A stretch of DNA of 62,933 nucleotides from Deltaproteobacteria bacterium (GCA_016219005.1 JACRCN010000020.1:1-62933); one strand, 5' to 3'; numbered from the stretch's first letter, positions 8,322 to 16,040 are shown. Program-made: numbers and translations. The notes: generated by a model not told the origin, from the letters alone.

Positions 8322-8855
8322 TTACCGGCCATCCCGGGGCGCGCCGGATTCCACGGGCAGGCCTGCCTGCTGCCAGAGCGCCCAGCCGTTCACCAGCACC
8401 CGCGTGTTCAAAAAACCGGCGTCGCGTAAAAACAGAGCCAGATCATGGCTCAACTCACAGGTCTCCCCGTCGCAATAGGTGATGATGGGGGTCGTTAGTT
8501 CCAGGTTTTCCGTCACACGGATGAAGTTGAGGTCCACGTCGTGCCACGGCAGGCTGCGGGCAGCCTGAATGTGGCCATTGGCGTAGTCCTCGACCGAGCG
8601 CGCGTCGACGAACACCGCCGCGTGGGTGAAGAAAAGCTTCTCAGCTTCTTCCAGCGGGATGTCCATGCGCTCCCCGGTAGCGGTGGTCATGCGCGCCGCC
8701 GCCGAAAAATCGGCGACCAGGGGCAGGCGGTCCGGGCGCAAGGCGTTGACCGCCAGGGACGTCACCGCGCTCAGAATCACCAGCATCGGAATTTGCCAGG
8801 CCGCCTGGAGCCAGTTGTTAATGGGTTTCACAGTGAAGTGTCTCGATTCAGACAT
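8322..8855 (-). CDS. Membrane-anchored rhodanese-like sulfurtransferase
   Basis: About 177 residues: one N-terminal membrane segment (AWQIPMLVILSAVTSLAV) and then a single rhodanese domain. The active-site loop is ITYCDGETCELS, with the persulfide-forming Cys in YCDG. VFVDARSVEDYANGHI is the typical entry of the fold. The domain would face the periplasm or remain cytoplasmic depending on topology. It is the last gene of the arsR2-headed redox operon. The ATG at 8855 (SESRHF) is chosen because the longer in-frame extension upstream lacks a ribosome site. The sulfur acceptor is unknown; a role in thiolation chemistry near arsenic is inference. Confidence 0.85.
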   Translation of the reverse strand: MSESRHFTVKPINNWLQAAWQIPMLVILSAVTSLAVNALRPDRLPLVADFSAAARMTTATGERMDIPLEEAEKLFFTHAAVFVDARSVEDYANGHIQAARSLPWHDVDLNFIRVTENLELTTPIITYCDGETCELSHDLALFLRDAGFLNTRVLVNGWALWQQAGLPVESGAPRDGR

Positions 8856-8950
8856 GGCAGGCTCGCAATGATCGATAATAGTCGAGTTTATAAGATCCGC
8901 GGCTATGGCGCGCTGCACCGCCCTGTTTCTGTAGTAAAATCGATCGGCAC

Positions 8951-8992
8951 AAATCCCCCTTCGCCCCCTTTATTAAAGGGGGTTGGAGGATT
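8951..8992. repeat. REP-like nested hairpin
   Basis: An inner stem CCCCCTTT/AAAGGGGG (8964-8971, 8975-8982) lies inside outer arms AAATCCCCC and GGAGGATTT. This is the intergenic palindrome often seen in several phyla, whose translation reads like NPPTPFNKGGEGGF. It sits between the Fe-S protein and rhodanese genes and may act as an mRNA-stabilising or attenuating structure. Confidence 0.6.
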
Positions 8993-9017
8993 TTGGATCC
9001 GATTTATTACAAATTCG

Positions 9018-9542
9018 TCAAACGTCGAAATTGAACCGGCTAAGATAATCCCCCAGCCGTTTTTGGGCCTCCACAGTGAGCGGCGGGCAGTCCGTGGCGC
9101 TCTTGATGCCTTCGGCCGCTCGCGCCGCAAACACCATGCAGGTCGGCTCCCCGCACTGCCGGCAGTTGGTGTGGGGAAGAAGCTTCAGGATTTCGAGAAC
9201 CTGGGGCCTGGGTGCCCCCTCGGTGCTGGGAGTGATGGCGGCGCGATTGTCCCAGGCCTGGTTGATTTCGCGTTTGAGCCACTCCAAGATCTTGTCCGCC
9301 TCTGCCTCATCCATCAGTGCGTTGACGGCGATCTCGCGGGCGTGCACTGTGATCAAACGGCCGCGGGAGCGGAACATCACGGCCGGCGGGTCCCTGAGGT
9401 ACTCGAAGCCCCCGAGAACTGTGTTCAGATACGGCAAGGCCTCCGACACATCCTGGTCCAGGCGGGCGATGCAGTGCAGGGATTCGAATCGCGGGTTGCA
9501 CTCCGCCCGGAAAATTTTTTTGGTATAAGTTTTCAGCAACAC
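9018..9542 (-). CDS. Fe-S protein with CFeSP/RnfB-type four-Cys domain
   Basis: A 174-residue protein. Its C-terminal third carries a Cys pattern C-x2-C-x4-C-x16-C (NCRQCGEPTCMVFAARAAEG, then TDCPPL), typical of the [4Fe-4S] domain found in corrinoid Fe-S proteins, RnfB and related electron carriers. The N-terminal two thirds lack a domain I recognise. The start is a GTG at 9542 behind GGAGG. Its place between the MauE-like and rhodanese genes suggests an electron donor in the same redox pathway, which is inference. Confidence 0.8.
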   Translation of the reverse strand: MLLKTYTKKIFRAECNPRFESLHCIARLDQDVSEALPYLNTVLGGFEYLRDPPAVMFRSRGRLITVHAREIAVNALMDEAEADKILEWLKREINQAWDNRAAITPSTEGAPRPQVLEILKLLPHTNCRQCGEPTCMVFAARAAEGIKSATDCPPLTVEAQKRLGDYLSRFNFDV

Positions 9543-9592
9543 GGAACGCCTCCACGAAGACTTCGCAATCGGCCGGACTTCGATATCCGCTG

Positions 9593-10066
9593 CTAAGTTT
9601 CTTTTTTGCTGTCACGCTTTCGGGCCGATGCGCTTTCAGGCCGCTCCCGCTGTCGGTGCAAGAACACAGCGTAGAACAGAAAAATCCCCAGGGCGAAAAA
9701 CCCCATGTCCCGCAGCAGGTACCAGCCGGCGGACACCGCCGGCGCCTCGCTGCCGGTACTGAAGCAGCCGCAGTTGATGTCGAGCCCCCGGGCCAGGTTG
9801 AACACAAGGGCGGCCAAAAACGCGACCAGAAGCCCGTTTGCTGTGAGCACCGCGCCGGGCAGCCAGAGGCCGGCCAGCAGACACAGGCCCAGGAACAGCT
9901 CCAGCCACGACAGCACTATCGCCGTCAGGTTGATTAGGGCATCCGGAAGGATTTGATAGTTGTAGACGTTCTTGGCGAACGCCGCCGGCTGGGCGATTTT
10001 TTCCAGGCTGGCGTAAATGAAGATACCGGCCAGGGTCAGCCTTGCAACGATCCGCGCCAGGCGCAT
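9593..10066 (-). CDS. MauE/DoxX-like membrane protein
   Basis: A 157-residue protein with four predicted membrane helices. The loop LDINCGCFSTGSEAP holds the Cys-x-Cys of the MauE family. MauE proteins take part in disulfide formation or reduction for methylamine dehydrogenase maturation, and DoxX relatives occur in thiol and sulfur metabolism. The ATG at 10066 follows AGGAG; a longer in-frame reading overlaps the CDF gene and is rejected. With CcdA and the thioredoxins nearby it probably moves reducing equivalents across the membrane. Confidence 0.85.
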   Translation of the reverse strand: MRLARIVARLTLAGIFIYASLEKIAQPAAFAKNVYNYQILPDALINLTAIVLSWLELFLGLCLLAGLWLPGAVLTANGLLVAFLAALVFNLARGLDINCGCFSTGSEAPAVSAGWYLLRDMGFFALGIFLFYAVFLHRQRERPESASARKRDSKKET

Positions 10067-10100
10067 GGCTGGAAGCTCCTTTTTGGGATGAGGGCGGTGT

Positions 10101-11120
10101 TCAAACATGGGAGCCATTGCCGCTCCCGCAGGCCAGTTGGCACAAGAGGTCGCCGTCGCCGCATGCCGCGGTTTCGAACTGCAGCACGGGGTGATCGATC
10201 CCGAAGGATTCCAGCAGGTCGTGCCGGATTTTGTCGGCCAGCGGCTCCGTGCGGCTGACCGCCTGATCCGGCACCACCACATGGCAGGAAAACGCCACAC
10301 TGCTCGAGGACACGTTCCATGCATGCAGGTAATGCACGCCGCAGACTTCCGGCAGCTCCTGCAGATGGCGGCGCACCTTTTCCAGGTCGAGATGAGGGGG
10401 AGTTGAGTTCATCAGGATCAGGCCCGACTCCTTGGCGATTGCCCAGCAGTTTTTCAAAATGAAGACGACGATCACAAACGACAGCACCGGGTCCAGCCAG
10501 TACCAGGGCCGGTAGTAAAGGATGGCGCCGCTGACCAGCACTGCCACGGAGGTCAGCATGTCGCCCACCATGTGCCAGAAGGCCCCGCGGACGTTGAGGC
10601 TGTGTTTGGCGTCCTGATGAAGCAGCCAGGCGGAAAGGCCGTTGCCGAGAATGCCCACGGCCGCCAGCCCCATCACGATACCCCCGGAAACGGCCGCCGG
10701 GTTTCTCAGTCGCTCGGCGGCCTCGATAACGATGATCATGGCCGCGCCGATCAATAACGCGACATTGACCAGGGCCGCCATGATTTCGGCGCGCCGGTAG
10801 CCGAAGGTGTTGCGAACCGACGGGCCGCGGCGCGCGATGCGGAATGCCAGGTAGGCGATCAATATGGCGGCGAAGTCGCTGAAATTATGTGTGGCGTCCG
10901 AAATCAATGCCATACTGTTGGCTGTCACACCGCCGATGATCTGGGCCACGGGGATCAGTAGGTTCAACCCCAGGGTCAAAAGCAGCCGCGTGCCGGTTTG
11001 GTTTTCCATGGCGGGCGCGTGATGATGGCAGCAGGCGGCGCCGGCGTCGGTGTGGTTGCCCGCTGGGGCTTTTGGATCGAATAGCAAATGTCCGGCAGTC
11101 ACTTTATTCATGGCAGACAC
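10101..11120 (-). CDS. Cation diffusion facilitator family transporter
   Basis: About 339 residues with six membrane helices and a C-terminal cytoplasmic domain, typical of CDF/ZnT exporters. The metal site residues are in SDATHNFSD and in FWHMVGDMLTS (HxxxD). The N-terminus is Cys/His-rich (ACCHHHAP) and the C-terminus ends with Cys-bearing FETAACGDGDLLCQLAC, both possible metal-capture tails. The GTG at 11120 is preferred because AAGGAG lies 7 bp upstream; the next start is an ATG at 11111. CDF proteins exchange Zn, Cd, Co or Fe for protons. The metal here is unknown, and the arsenic-type context is unusual. Confidence 0.9.
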   Translation of the reverse strand: MSAMNKVTAGHLLFDPKAPAGNHTDAGAACCHHHAPAMENQTGTRLLLTLGLNLLIPVAQIIGGVTANSMALISDATHNFSDFAAILIAYLAFRIARRGPSVRNTFGYRRAEIMAALVNVALLIGAAMIIVIEAAERLRNPAAVSGGIVMGLAAVGILGNGLSAWLLHQDAKHSLNVRGAFWHMVGDMLTSVAVLVSGAILYYRPWYWLDPVLSFVIVVFILKNCWAIAKESGLILMNSTPPHLDLEKVRRHLQELPEVCGVHYLHAWNVSSSSVAFSCHVVVPDQAVSRTEPLADKIRHDLLESFGIDHPVLQFETAACGDGDLLCQLACGSGNGSHV

Positions 11121-11149
11121 TACAGCTCTCCTTAAACGGTGGTCGCGGG

Positions 11150-11869
11150 TCACGCCGCGGCCAGGTTCGCCCAGATCGGGTTGATAACAAAGTAAAGCCC
11201 CAGCAGGCAGATGACCGCTCCTGCGGCCTTGCGGAACCAGCTGCCGGCGTCCTGCCAGGTGCTATTTTCCACCAGCTTCCGGACAACGGCGGTGGAGCTG
11301 CCGGCGACGGCGATCGGCAGGCAGTGGCCCACGGCGAAGAGCAGGATGAAGAGGATGCCGGTCGCCACTTTCTGCTGCACCGTGATGATGGCAAGAATTG
11401 GCGCGATGAAGCCGAAGGTGCAGGATCCCGAGAGGATGCCGTAGGCGAGACCCAGGGCCAAGGCGCCGGAAAGGCCTTTGAAATTCAGGCGGTAGAGGAG
11501 GCTGCCGGACATGGAACATTTTTTCACGCCCAGCATCCCCAGCGCCACCCAGATGAGTACTGCGCCGATCAGGATCTGCCAGTAGCTGCCGATATCCCCC
11601 AGCATGCGTCCCAGCAGGGCGCAGATCGCACCGATGACGGCGATGGTGATGAAAAGGCCCGTGCTGAAGGCCACGGCGTAACCCGCGGCATGGCGCGGCA
11701 CCAGGGCCTTCCGCTGGCCGCCAACGTAGGCGACGATGAGGGGGATTGACGCCAGGTGGCAGGGGCTGAACAGGACGCTGATCATGCCCCATAGGAAGCA
11801 CCCCGCGGCAGCCAGAAGGCTTCCGCCGGCCATCCACTCGTTGACCGTGAGAAAGAAACTATCGAGCAT
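11150..11869 (-). CDS. ccdA: CcdA/DsbD-type transmembrane thiol-electron carrier
   Basis: A 239-residue protein with about six membrane helices. The two conserved redox cysteines lie in SVLFSPCHLASIP and ILSGSCTFGFIAPI, the arrangement by which CcdA and DsbD pass electrons from cytoplasmic thioredoxin to extracytoplasmic acceptors. It lies between the CDF transporter and the thioredoxin-like lipoprotein, its likely periplasmic partner. GAGG is 8 bp before the ATG. Other uses of this family, cytochrome c maturation and mercury or selenium systems, cannot be excluded. Confidence 0.9.
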   Translation of the reverse strand: MLDSFFLTVNEWMAGGSLLAAAGCFLWGMISVLFSPCHLASIPLIVAYVGGQRKALVPRHAAGYAVAFSTGLFITIAVIGAICALLGRMLGDIGSYWQILIGAVLIWVALGMLGVKKCSMSGSLLYRLNFKGLSGALALGLAYGILSGSCTFGFIAPILAIITVQQKVATGILFILLFAVGHCLPIAVAGSSTAVVRKLVENSTWQDAGSWFRKAAGAVICLLGLYFVINPIWANLAAA

Positions 11870-11886
11870 GGGGTGGCCTCAGCGCG

Positions 11887-12678
11887 TCAGTTCACTCCGA
11901 TCTTGGCGATCTGCTGGGCAAGTTCTTCTGCGTTGAGCGTGCCGGCGTTCCGGGAGATTTCTTTACCCGACTTGTCGTAGAACACCTGCGTCGAGGCCTC
12001 TCGGATGCTGTAGCGCGCGCCAAGGATCTGCTCCTCGACCAGGTTGACGAAGACCACGTTGAGGGTTTCGGGATATTTTTTCTGCAGGCTCTCCAGTAAG
12101 GGCTGCATGATTTCGCCGGGCGGTGAAGTCGCGGCGTCGAATTGAATCACACTCGGCTTGCCGGAGGAACGAGCCTTGTCGACCGGGTTGTCCCGTGCCA
12201 GACGGCTCTGCTCTTCAAACCAATCGCGGTTCACGCGGATATCGACGCGGCGCTCCAGTTGCTCGAGGTAGGCATTGAGGGCCTCCTGCTGCTTTTCTTG
12301 AAGTAACATGGCCTGGATGGGCCCTTTCACCTCTTCATAGGGAGCCTCACCGATCATGGCCTTGTTGGCATCGAAAAATTTTTGGATATCCTCCTCCGGA
12401 ACCGTTGCGCTCTTGGTGACATGCAGCGCGAGGGCTTGGATGACGTCCTCATCGGCCGCCCCTTCGGTCAGGACCCCGGCGCTCTTGGCCTCCTGGATCA
12501 GGACGGTCTTGGCCACCCGCTGCTCGAGTAGAAAGATGAGATTTTTCTTGAGCTGCGGCAGGAATTCCGGCGGCATCTCGCCCAGCATCGACTGCAGCTG
12601 GGCGCTGGTGATCTGGGCGCCGCCGGCATCAGCCAGGGTCTCCGGTTTCATCTTTGTCAGCTTGGCGTTTTTCAACAT
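11887..12678 (-). CDS. Thioredoxin-like protein with SurA-like N-terminal region (5' end cut off by an amber codon)
   Basis: This 263-residue reading frame has a helical, chaperone-like N-terminal part (about 20-160, Gln/Glu-rich) and a C-terminal thioredoxin-fold domain (about 165-263). The usual CxxC is absent: the equivalent loop reads FDAATSPPGEIMQP, so the protein cannot do dithiol chemistry. The frame continues upstream, past an in-frame TAG at 12705-12703, into a lipoprotein signal peptide. As it stands the protein starts at 12678 without its export signal and with no clear ribosome site. Homologs are probably periplasmic lipoproteins working with CcdA. See the separate entry for the severed 5' part. 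Confidence 0.75.
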   Translation of the reverse strand: MLKNAKLTKMKPETLADAGGAQITSAQLQSMLGEMPPEFLPQLKKNLIFLLEQRVAKTVLIQEAKSAGVLTEGAADEDVIQALALHVTKSATVPEEDIQKFFDANKAMIGEAPYEEVKGPIQAMLLQEKQQEALNAYLEQLERRVDIRVNRDWFEEQSRLARDNPVDKARSSGKPSVIQFDAATSPPGEIMQPLLESLQKKYPETLNVVFVNLVEEQILGARYSIREASTQVFYDKSGKEISRNAGTLNAEELAQQIAKIGVN

Positions 12679-12822
12679 GCCCAGGCTGAGACCTGGATAC
12701 GTCTATTCCACGATCGCGATCTTGCCGTCATCGGAACAACCCACAAAAGCAAAAACACAGATCAGGAAAAAAGCTGCCAGAGACAGTGATGCGGTGATGC
12801 GTCTAATCCATTCGCGATTCAT
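12679..12822 (-). pseudogene. Severed lipoprotein signal region of the thioredoxin-like gene
   Basis: From the ATG at 12822 the frame encodes a basic N-terminus (MNREWIRRIT), a hydrophobic stretch and a lipobox (FAFVGCSDD). It then meets TAG as codon 40 (12705-12703) and continues in the same frame for nine codons to the ATG at 12678. The reading frame is intact on both sides, so this looks like a single nonsense change (CAG to TAG would be one transition). It could also be a suppressed codon or a sequencing error. Confidence 0.75.
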
Positions 12823-12827
12823 TCGTT

Positions 12828-13244
12828 TTAATCTACCCCCATTCTGGTTAATTGTTCGATGATGTTCTTTTCACTCATGAAGCCTACGTGCCGGTGTACC
12901 TCCCGCCCGCCGGCGTCGAAGAATATCTGCGTGGGAATAGCACGAATCCCGTACCGGCGAGCCGGGTCGCTGTTCTTCCAAACGTCAATGAAAATGATGG
13001 CGGCCTTGCCCTCGTAGGTCTTTTTCAGCTTCTCGAGAATCGGGGCCATCATTTTGCAGGGGACGCATTCCGTGGCGCCCAGGTCGATCATGGTGACCAT
13101 GCCTTTGACAGGAACGTAGCTAAGATCCTGGGACCGGGCCGTACCGGCTGCCGGTCCTGCCCACGATGCAACAACTGCAAGCAAGGCGAGAGCGATTCCG
13201 GTGGCCCGTTTCCCGATGTTAAAAAACCTAGCGCAAGCTGTCAT
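12828..13244 (-). CDS. Exported thioredoxin-family protein (CVPC)
   Basis: About 138 residues: an N-terminal signal peptide or anchor (ATGIALALLAVVASWAG) and a thioredoxin fold with the active site TECVPCKMMAPILEKL and the cis-Pro loop RAIPTQIFF. The redox Cys pair should shuttle electrons in the periplasm, most simply from the CcdA encoded three genes downstream. It overlaps the end of the DGC gene by 4 bp and ends 5 bp before the lipoprotein start at 12822, so translation is probably coupled. An upstream GTG at 13253 is an alternative start. Confidence 0.9.
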   Translation of the reverse strand: MTACARFFNIGKRATGIALALLAVVASWAGPAAGTARSQDLSYVPVKGMVTMIDLGATECVPCKMMAPILEKLKKTYEGKAAIIFIDVWKNSDPARRYGIRAIPTQIFFDAGGREVHRHVGFMSEKNIIEQLTRMGVD

Positions 13245-13669
13245 CCGCAGCACCCCCCTTTGGCGGGGACCGCGCCCAACGCGGCCGCAGGCTGCTGCCC
13301 GGCGCCGGCGGCGCGAACGGCGTCCTTGACCTTGCGGACGTCTTCGCCGCTCAAGCTAAAATTCTTGTTCTTTTCGATTCCGAGATCGGTGAGGACAACA
13401 TAATTATAGTTCGGGATGTCGGCATTTTGGAGGATAGTCTTGGCGCAGCCCACGGCGCAGCCATCGATGGCGACGATCACCGGCACGTCTTTGGCCGATT
13501 GCACGAAGCTCTTGAGCTGCGCTCCAATGCCGGCCAGGCAGTACATTTTGCCGAACCCTTCCTGAGTGAGCTCGACGGCCGCCTGGTTGGACAGCTGCCC
13601 CACGTTGGAGCCGCCCGAGCAGGCCAGGAGCATGATGTTATTATTCGCTGCACAGCATTTGCTTTCCAT
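13241..13669 (-). CDS. DGC-domain putative zinc-binding protein
   Basis: A 142-residue protein of the DGC family, named after the conserved Asp-Gly-Cys seen here in VAIDGCAVGCAK. Other conserved cysteines are in LACSGGSNVGQLSNQAA and MYCLAGIG; the N-terminus has SKCC and the C-terminus ends GGCCG. The four-plus cysteines are thought to bind zinc, and the biochemical role is unknown. DGC proteins often accompany arsenic and thioredoxin genes in anaerobes. A strong GAGGAG precedes the ATG. A metalloid-binding carrier role is inference. Confidence 0.85.
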   Translation of the reverse strand: MESKCCAANNNIMLLACSGGSNVGQLSNQAAVELTQEGFGKMYCLAGIGAQLKSFVQSAKDVPVIVAIDGCAVGCAKTILQNADIPNYNYVVLTDLGIEKNKNFSLSGEDVRKVKDAVRAAGAGQQPAAALGAVPAKGGCCG

Positions 13670-13723
13670 GTTCTGTCTCCTCGCGTTGTAGTTGAATTGG
13701 CAATCGTGCCGATCAAACCTCGA

Positions 13724-13963
13724 TCAGATCGCCTCCGAGACCCACTTCTTGATGTCTTCCTTTCTCGGAATCTTGCCGACGCATTTAACGTCTCCGTCCA
13801 CTACCACGGCCGGCGTGCCGAACACGCCGAATTCGGCAATGGCTTTAATGTCCGTGACCTTTTCGACGCTGGCGTTCACGCCGGTTTCCGCCAGGACTTC
13901 CCTGACAACCTTTTCGGTCTGCTTGCATTTGGGGCAGCCGGGCCCCAGCACTTTGATTTCCAA
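13724..13963 (-). CDS. Small thioredoxin/glutaredoxin-like protein (CPKC)
   Basis: A 79-residue thioredoxin-fold protein of the MTH895/TM0996 type. The active site is LGPGCPKCKQTEKVV and the cis-Pro motif is FGVFGTPAVVVDG. The start is a TTG with AAGGAG 7 bp upstream. These compact cytoplasmic proteins take electrons from thioredoxin reductase and reduce disulfides. It lies between the DGC gene and a second, longer protein with the same C-terminal domain. Confidence 0.9.
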   Translation of the reverse strand: MEIKVLGPGCPKCKQTEKVVREVLAETGVNASVEKVTDIKAIAEFGVFGTPAVVVDGDVKCVGKIPRKEDIKKWVSEAI

Positions 13964-14007
13964 AATGATGCTCCTTATCTAGTAGCAATTTTATCAGGAT
14001 GACGACA

Positions 14008-14508
14008 CTATTTTATCGAGGCGGCCCGCAGCCATTCCTTTAACTGGGACTTGGAGGGCACGCGCCCGGCGGCGACCACCTTGCCTTTGATCACAAGCGC
14101 GGGGTTGCCCATCACACCGTAGCATGCGATCTCCTTGACGTCCCGCACATGTTCCAGGTCCCCCGGCAGATTCAGCTCCGCCATCACCGCCATCAAATCT
14201 TGTTCAAGTTTGTCACAGCTCGGGCAGCCGGGCCCCAGCACCTTGATCTGGATTTGTCCGGCAGGGTCTTCGGGCATGGGCTCTCCGATGAATTTCTTGT
14301 ATTCCCTGAAAAAAGCGGCTTCGTAGGCATCCTTGGCCTTGGGAACGATATAATTCGATTTATCCAGGCGCGCCATCAGCTCGGCCTTAATTTCTTCGTC
14401 GGGCCGACCGGCAAAATCCCGAGCCACCGTCTCGAGCACCGGTTTCAGACCGATGATTCCGATGCGCTGCCCACCGACCGGAACTTGGGTTATGTCATAG
14501 TCCGTCAT
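14008..14508 (-). CDS. Thioredoxin-fold protein with unknown N-terminal domain (CPSC)
   Basis: About 166 residues. Residues 85-166 repeat the MTH895-like thioredoxin fold, with active site VLGPGCPSCDKLEQ and cis-Pro motif YGVMGNPALVI. They resemble the neighbouring 79-residue protein closely enough to suggest duplication. The first 85 residues form a helical domain (GIIGLKPVLETVARDF, DEEIKAELMARLDKSNYI) that I cannot name and that may fix partner choice. The ATG at 14508 (TDYDITQV) is preferred; a longer reading overlaps arsR2. Confidence 0.85.
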   Translation of the reverse strand: MTDYDITQVPVGGQRIGIIGLKPVLETVARDFAGRPDEEIKAELMARLDKSNYIVPKAKDAYEAAFFREYKKFIGEPMPEDPAGQIQIKVLGPGCPSCDKLEQDLMAVMAELNLPGDLEHVRDVKEIACYGVMGNPALVIKGKVVAAGRVPSKSQLKEWLRAASIK

Positions 14509-14540
14509 TTGCGGCCTCTTATCCGAAGAAATGACCGAAA

Positions 14541-14912
14541 TTAGTACTTTCGGCAAATTTGCTCGCGCGAAACAAAGCGTGCTTTTATGGCGAGGGCTGC
14601 GATTTCAGGATCGTTTTCGAGCCAGGCGGCCAGTTGTTGCAGCATCTCGGGCGCATAGGGCGAAAAGCTGCCCGGGCTTGCCAGGGAATAGTTCACCCAG
14701 AGTCCGTCTTTGCTGTACTCCACCAGGCCGGCTTCTTCAAGGGTCTTGAGGTGTTTGGATACGGTGGGTTGCGCAATCCCCAGCAGAGACCGAAGCTCGC
14801 ACACGCACAGGTTGCTCTTGTGCTGCAGGAGTTTGACGATTTTAACCCGGTTCGGATCCGAGAGGGCTTTCATCACCTTGGTGAATTTTTTCAAATCGCC
14901 ATTCATATTCAT
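14541..14912 (-). CDS. arsR: ArsR-family repressor (copy 2)
   Basis: About 123 residues of an ArsR/SmtB winged-helix protein with the arsenite motif NLCVCELRSLLGIAQPTVSK and wing VEYSKDGLWVNYSL. It differs clearly from copy 1, so it is not a recent duplicate. No ribosome site is visible before the likely start, ATG at 14912 (next ATG 14906). The promoter -10 ends only 8 bp upstream, so the message may be leaderless. It heads the 11-gene minus-strand thiol/redox operon and is divergent from the arrX-like gene. Confidence 0.92.
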   Translation of the reverse strand: MNMNGDLKKFTKVMKALSDPNRVKIVKLLQHKSNLCVCELRSLLGIAQPTVSKHLKTLEEAGLVEYSKDGLWVNYSLASPGSFSPYAPEMLQQLAAWLENDPEIAALAIKARFVSREQICRKY

Positions 14913-15026
14913 ATATGGCAATTTATCAAACCATGATTATTTGTCAACCTTTTCTTGGAATTTTTTCCGGTTTGACTAAGATGAAGCCGTGTGCTAATTT
15001 CAAATAAAAATAAACAATATTATTTG
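14912..15026. promoter_or_regulatory. Divergent arsR2 / PhnD-like sensor control region
   Basis: Minus strand: TTGACA (14947-14942) and TAAATT (14925-14920, 16-bp spacer) drive arsR2, with GCCATATA directly after the -10. Plus strand: TTGACT (14972-14977), a 17-bp spacer and TAATTT (14995-15000) drive the sensor gene. An inverted repeat CAAATAA-N12-TTATTTG (15001-15026) lies at the plus-strand start point and could be an operator. Confidence 0.65.
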
Positions 15027-15062
15027 AATGCGGTTTAGAGTGTTTAATCATACCTATTCAGC

Positions 15063-16040
15063 ATGAATTTTATGAGGCGTAAAGCGAGCATCCGTTTTTT
15101 CGCTCTGCTATGCTTGTATACGGTTCCCCTTTCATTCTTCAGCGGATGTGGCGGGGATTCGGAATATAAGCTGGTTGATTTTTCAAAAACCGTTGCCATC
15201 TCGCACCCGGACACCCGCCCCGCCCAAGACAAGCTGCTGCGCGTGGCTGTCGCGGCAATGATATCGCCTAAAGAAACCTTTATATACTATCAAGAGCTCC
15301 TCGACTACATCGGCCGGAATTCGGGCCTCGGCATTCAGCTCATCCAGCGCAAAACCTACGATGAGATCAACGCGTTTTTCCTCAAGGGCGAGATCGACCT
15401 GGCCTTCATCTGCACCGGCCCCTACGCGGCCGCCCGGGAAAAATACGGGTTCGAGGCCCTGGCGACGCCGCAGGTGCGTGGGAAACCCTTTTACCAGTCC
15501 TACCTGATTGTCGAGAAAGACAGCCCCTACCACCACCTGGAAGATCTGCGGGGCCGCGTGTTCGCCTTCACGGACCCCGACTCCAACACCGGGACACTGG
15601 TTCCGCACCACTGGCTGGCGCAGGTCGGGGAGGCCCCCGAAACGTTTTTCAAAAAGACGGTTTACACCTACAGCCACGACAACTCGATTCTAGCGGTGGC
15701 CAAGGGGCTGGTGGATGGGGCCGCCGTGGACGGGCATCAGTGGGAATACTTCCAGCACTTCACCCCCGCCCTCACATCCAGGACGCGGGTGATTCGAAAA
15801 TCCGAACCCAACGGCAGCCCTCCGCTCGTGGCTTCCAGCCGGCTGCCGGACGATTTAAAAACCAAAATACGCGGGATTATGCTGGGCATGCACCAGGAGC
15901 CCGACGGCAGAAAGATCCTGGACAAGCTCCTGATCGATCGGTTTCTCGCCCCGCGCGAAGAGTGGTACGAACCCGTGCGCGCCATGATCGCCGGCCTTCC
16001 GAATAACGGGAGATCCTTCCATGCGCCCTCAAAGCCTTAG
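15063..16040 (+). CDS. PhnD-type periplasmic binding lipoprotein (ArrX/AioX-like sensor)
   Basis: A 325-residue substrate-binding protein of the phosphate/phosphonate (PhnD) fold. It has a lipoprotein signal (lipobox ending FFSGC, Cys29) and then two lobes, with motifs such as DLAFICTGPYAAAREKYG and DLRGRVFAFTDPDSNTG typical of PhnD/AioX proteins. No ABC permease or ATPase is encoded nearby. It is followed, with a 20-bp overlap, by a membrane sigma-54 activator. This matches the known AioX/ArxX/ArrX arrangement, where such a protein binds an arsenic oxyanion and signals to a membrane partner. Arsenic as ligand is inference from the downstream arr genes. Confidence 0.85.
   Translation: MNFMRRKASIRFFALLCLYTVPLSFFSGCGGDSEYKLVDFSKTVAISHPDTRPAQDKLLRVAVAAMISPKETFIYYQELLDYIGRNSGLGIQLIQRKTYDEINAFFLKGEIDLAFICTGPYAAAREKYGFEALATPQVRGKPFYQSYLIVEKDSPYHHLEDLRGRVFAFTDPDSNTGTLVPHHWLAQVGEAPETFFKKTVYTYSHDNSILAVAKGLVDGAAVDGHQWEYFQHFTPALTSRTRVIRKSEPNGSPPLVASSRLPDDLKTKIRGIMLGMHQEPDGRKILDKLLIDRFLAPREEWYEPVRAMIAGLPNNGRSFHAPSKP

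Noticed and set aside
9593-10324. Longer MauE-like protein starting at 10324
   Set aside because: The extra N-terminal part overlaps the CDF gene in another frame and has no family similarity; the ATG at 10066 has AGGAG.
12703-12705. Amber codon as pyrrolysine
   Set aside because: It lies in a linker right after a signal peptide, not at a catalytic site, and no pyl gene is in the window. A nonsense change is simpler; kept only as a check.
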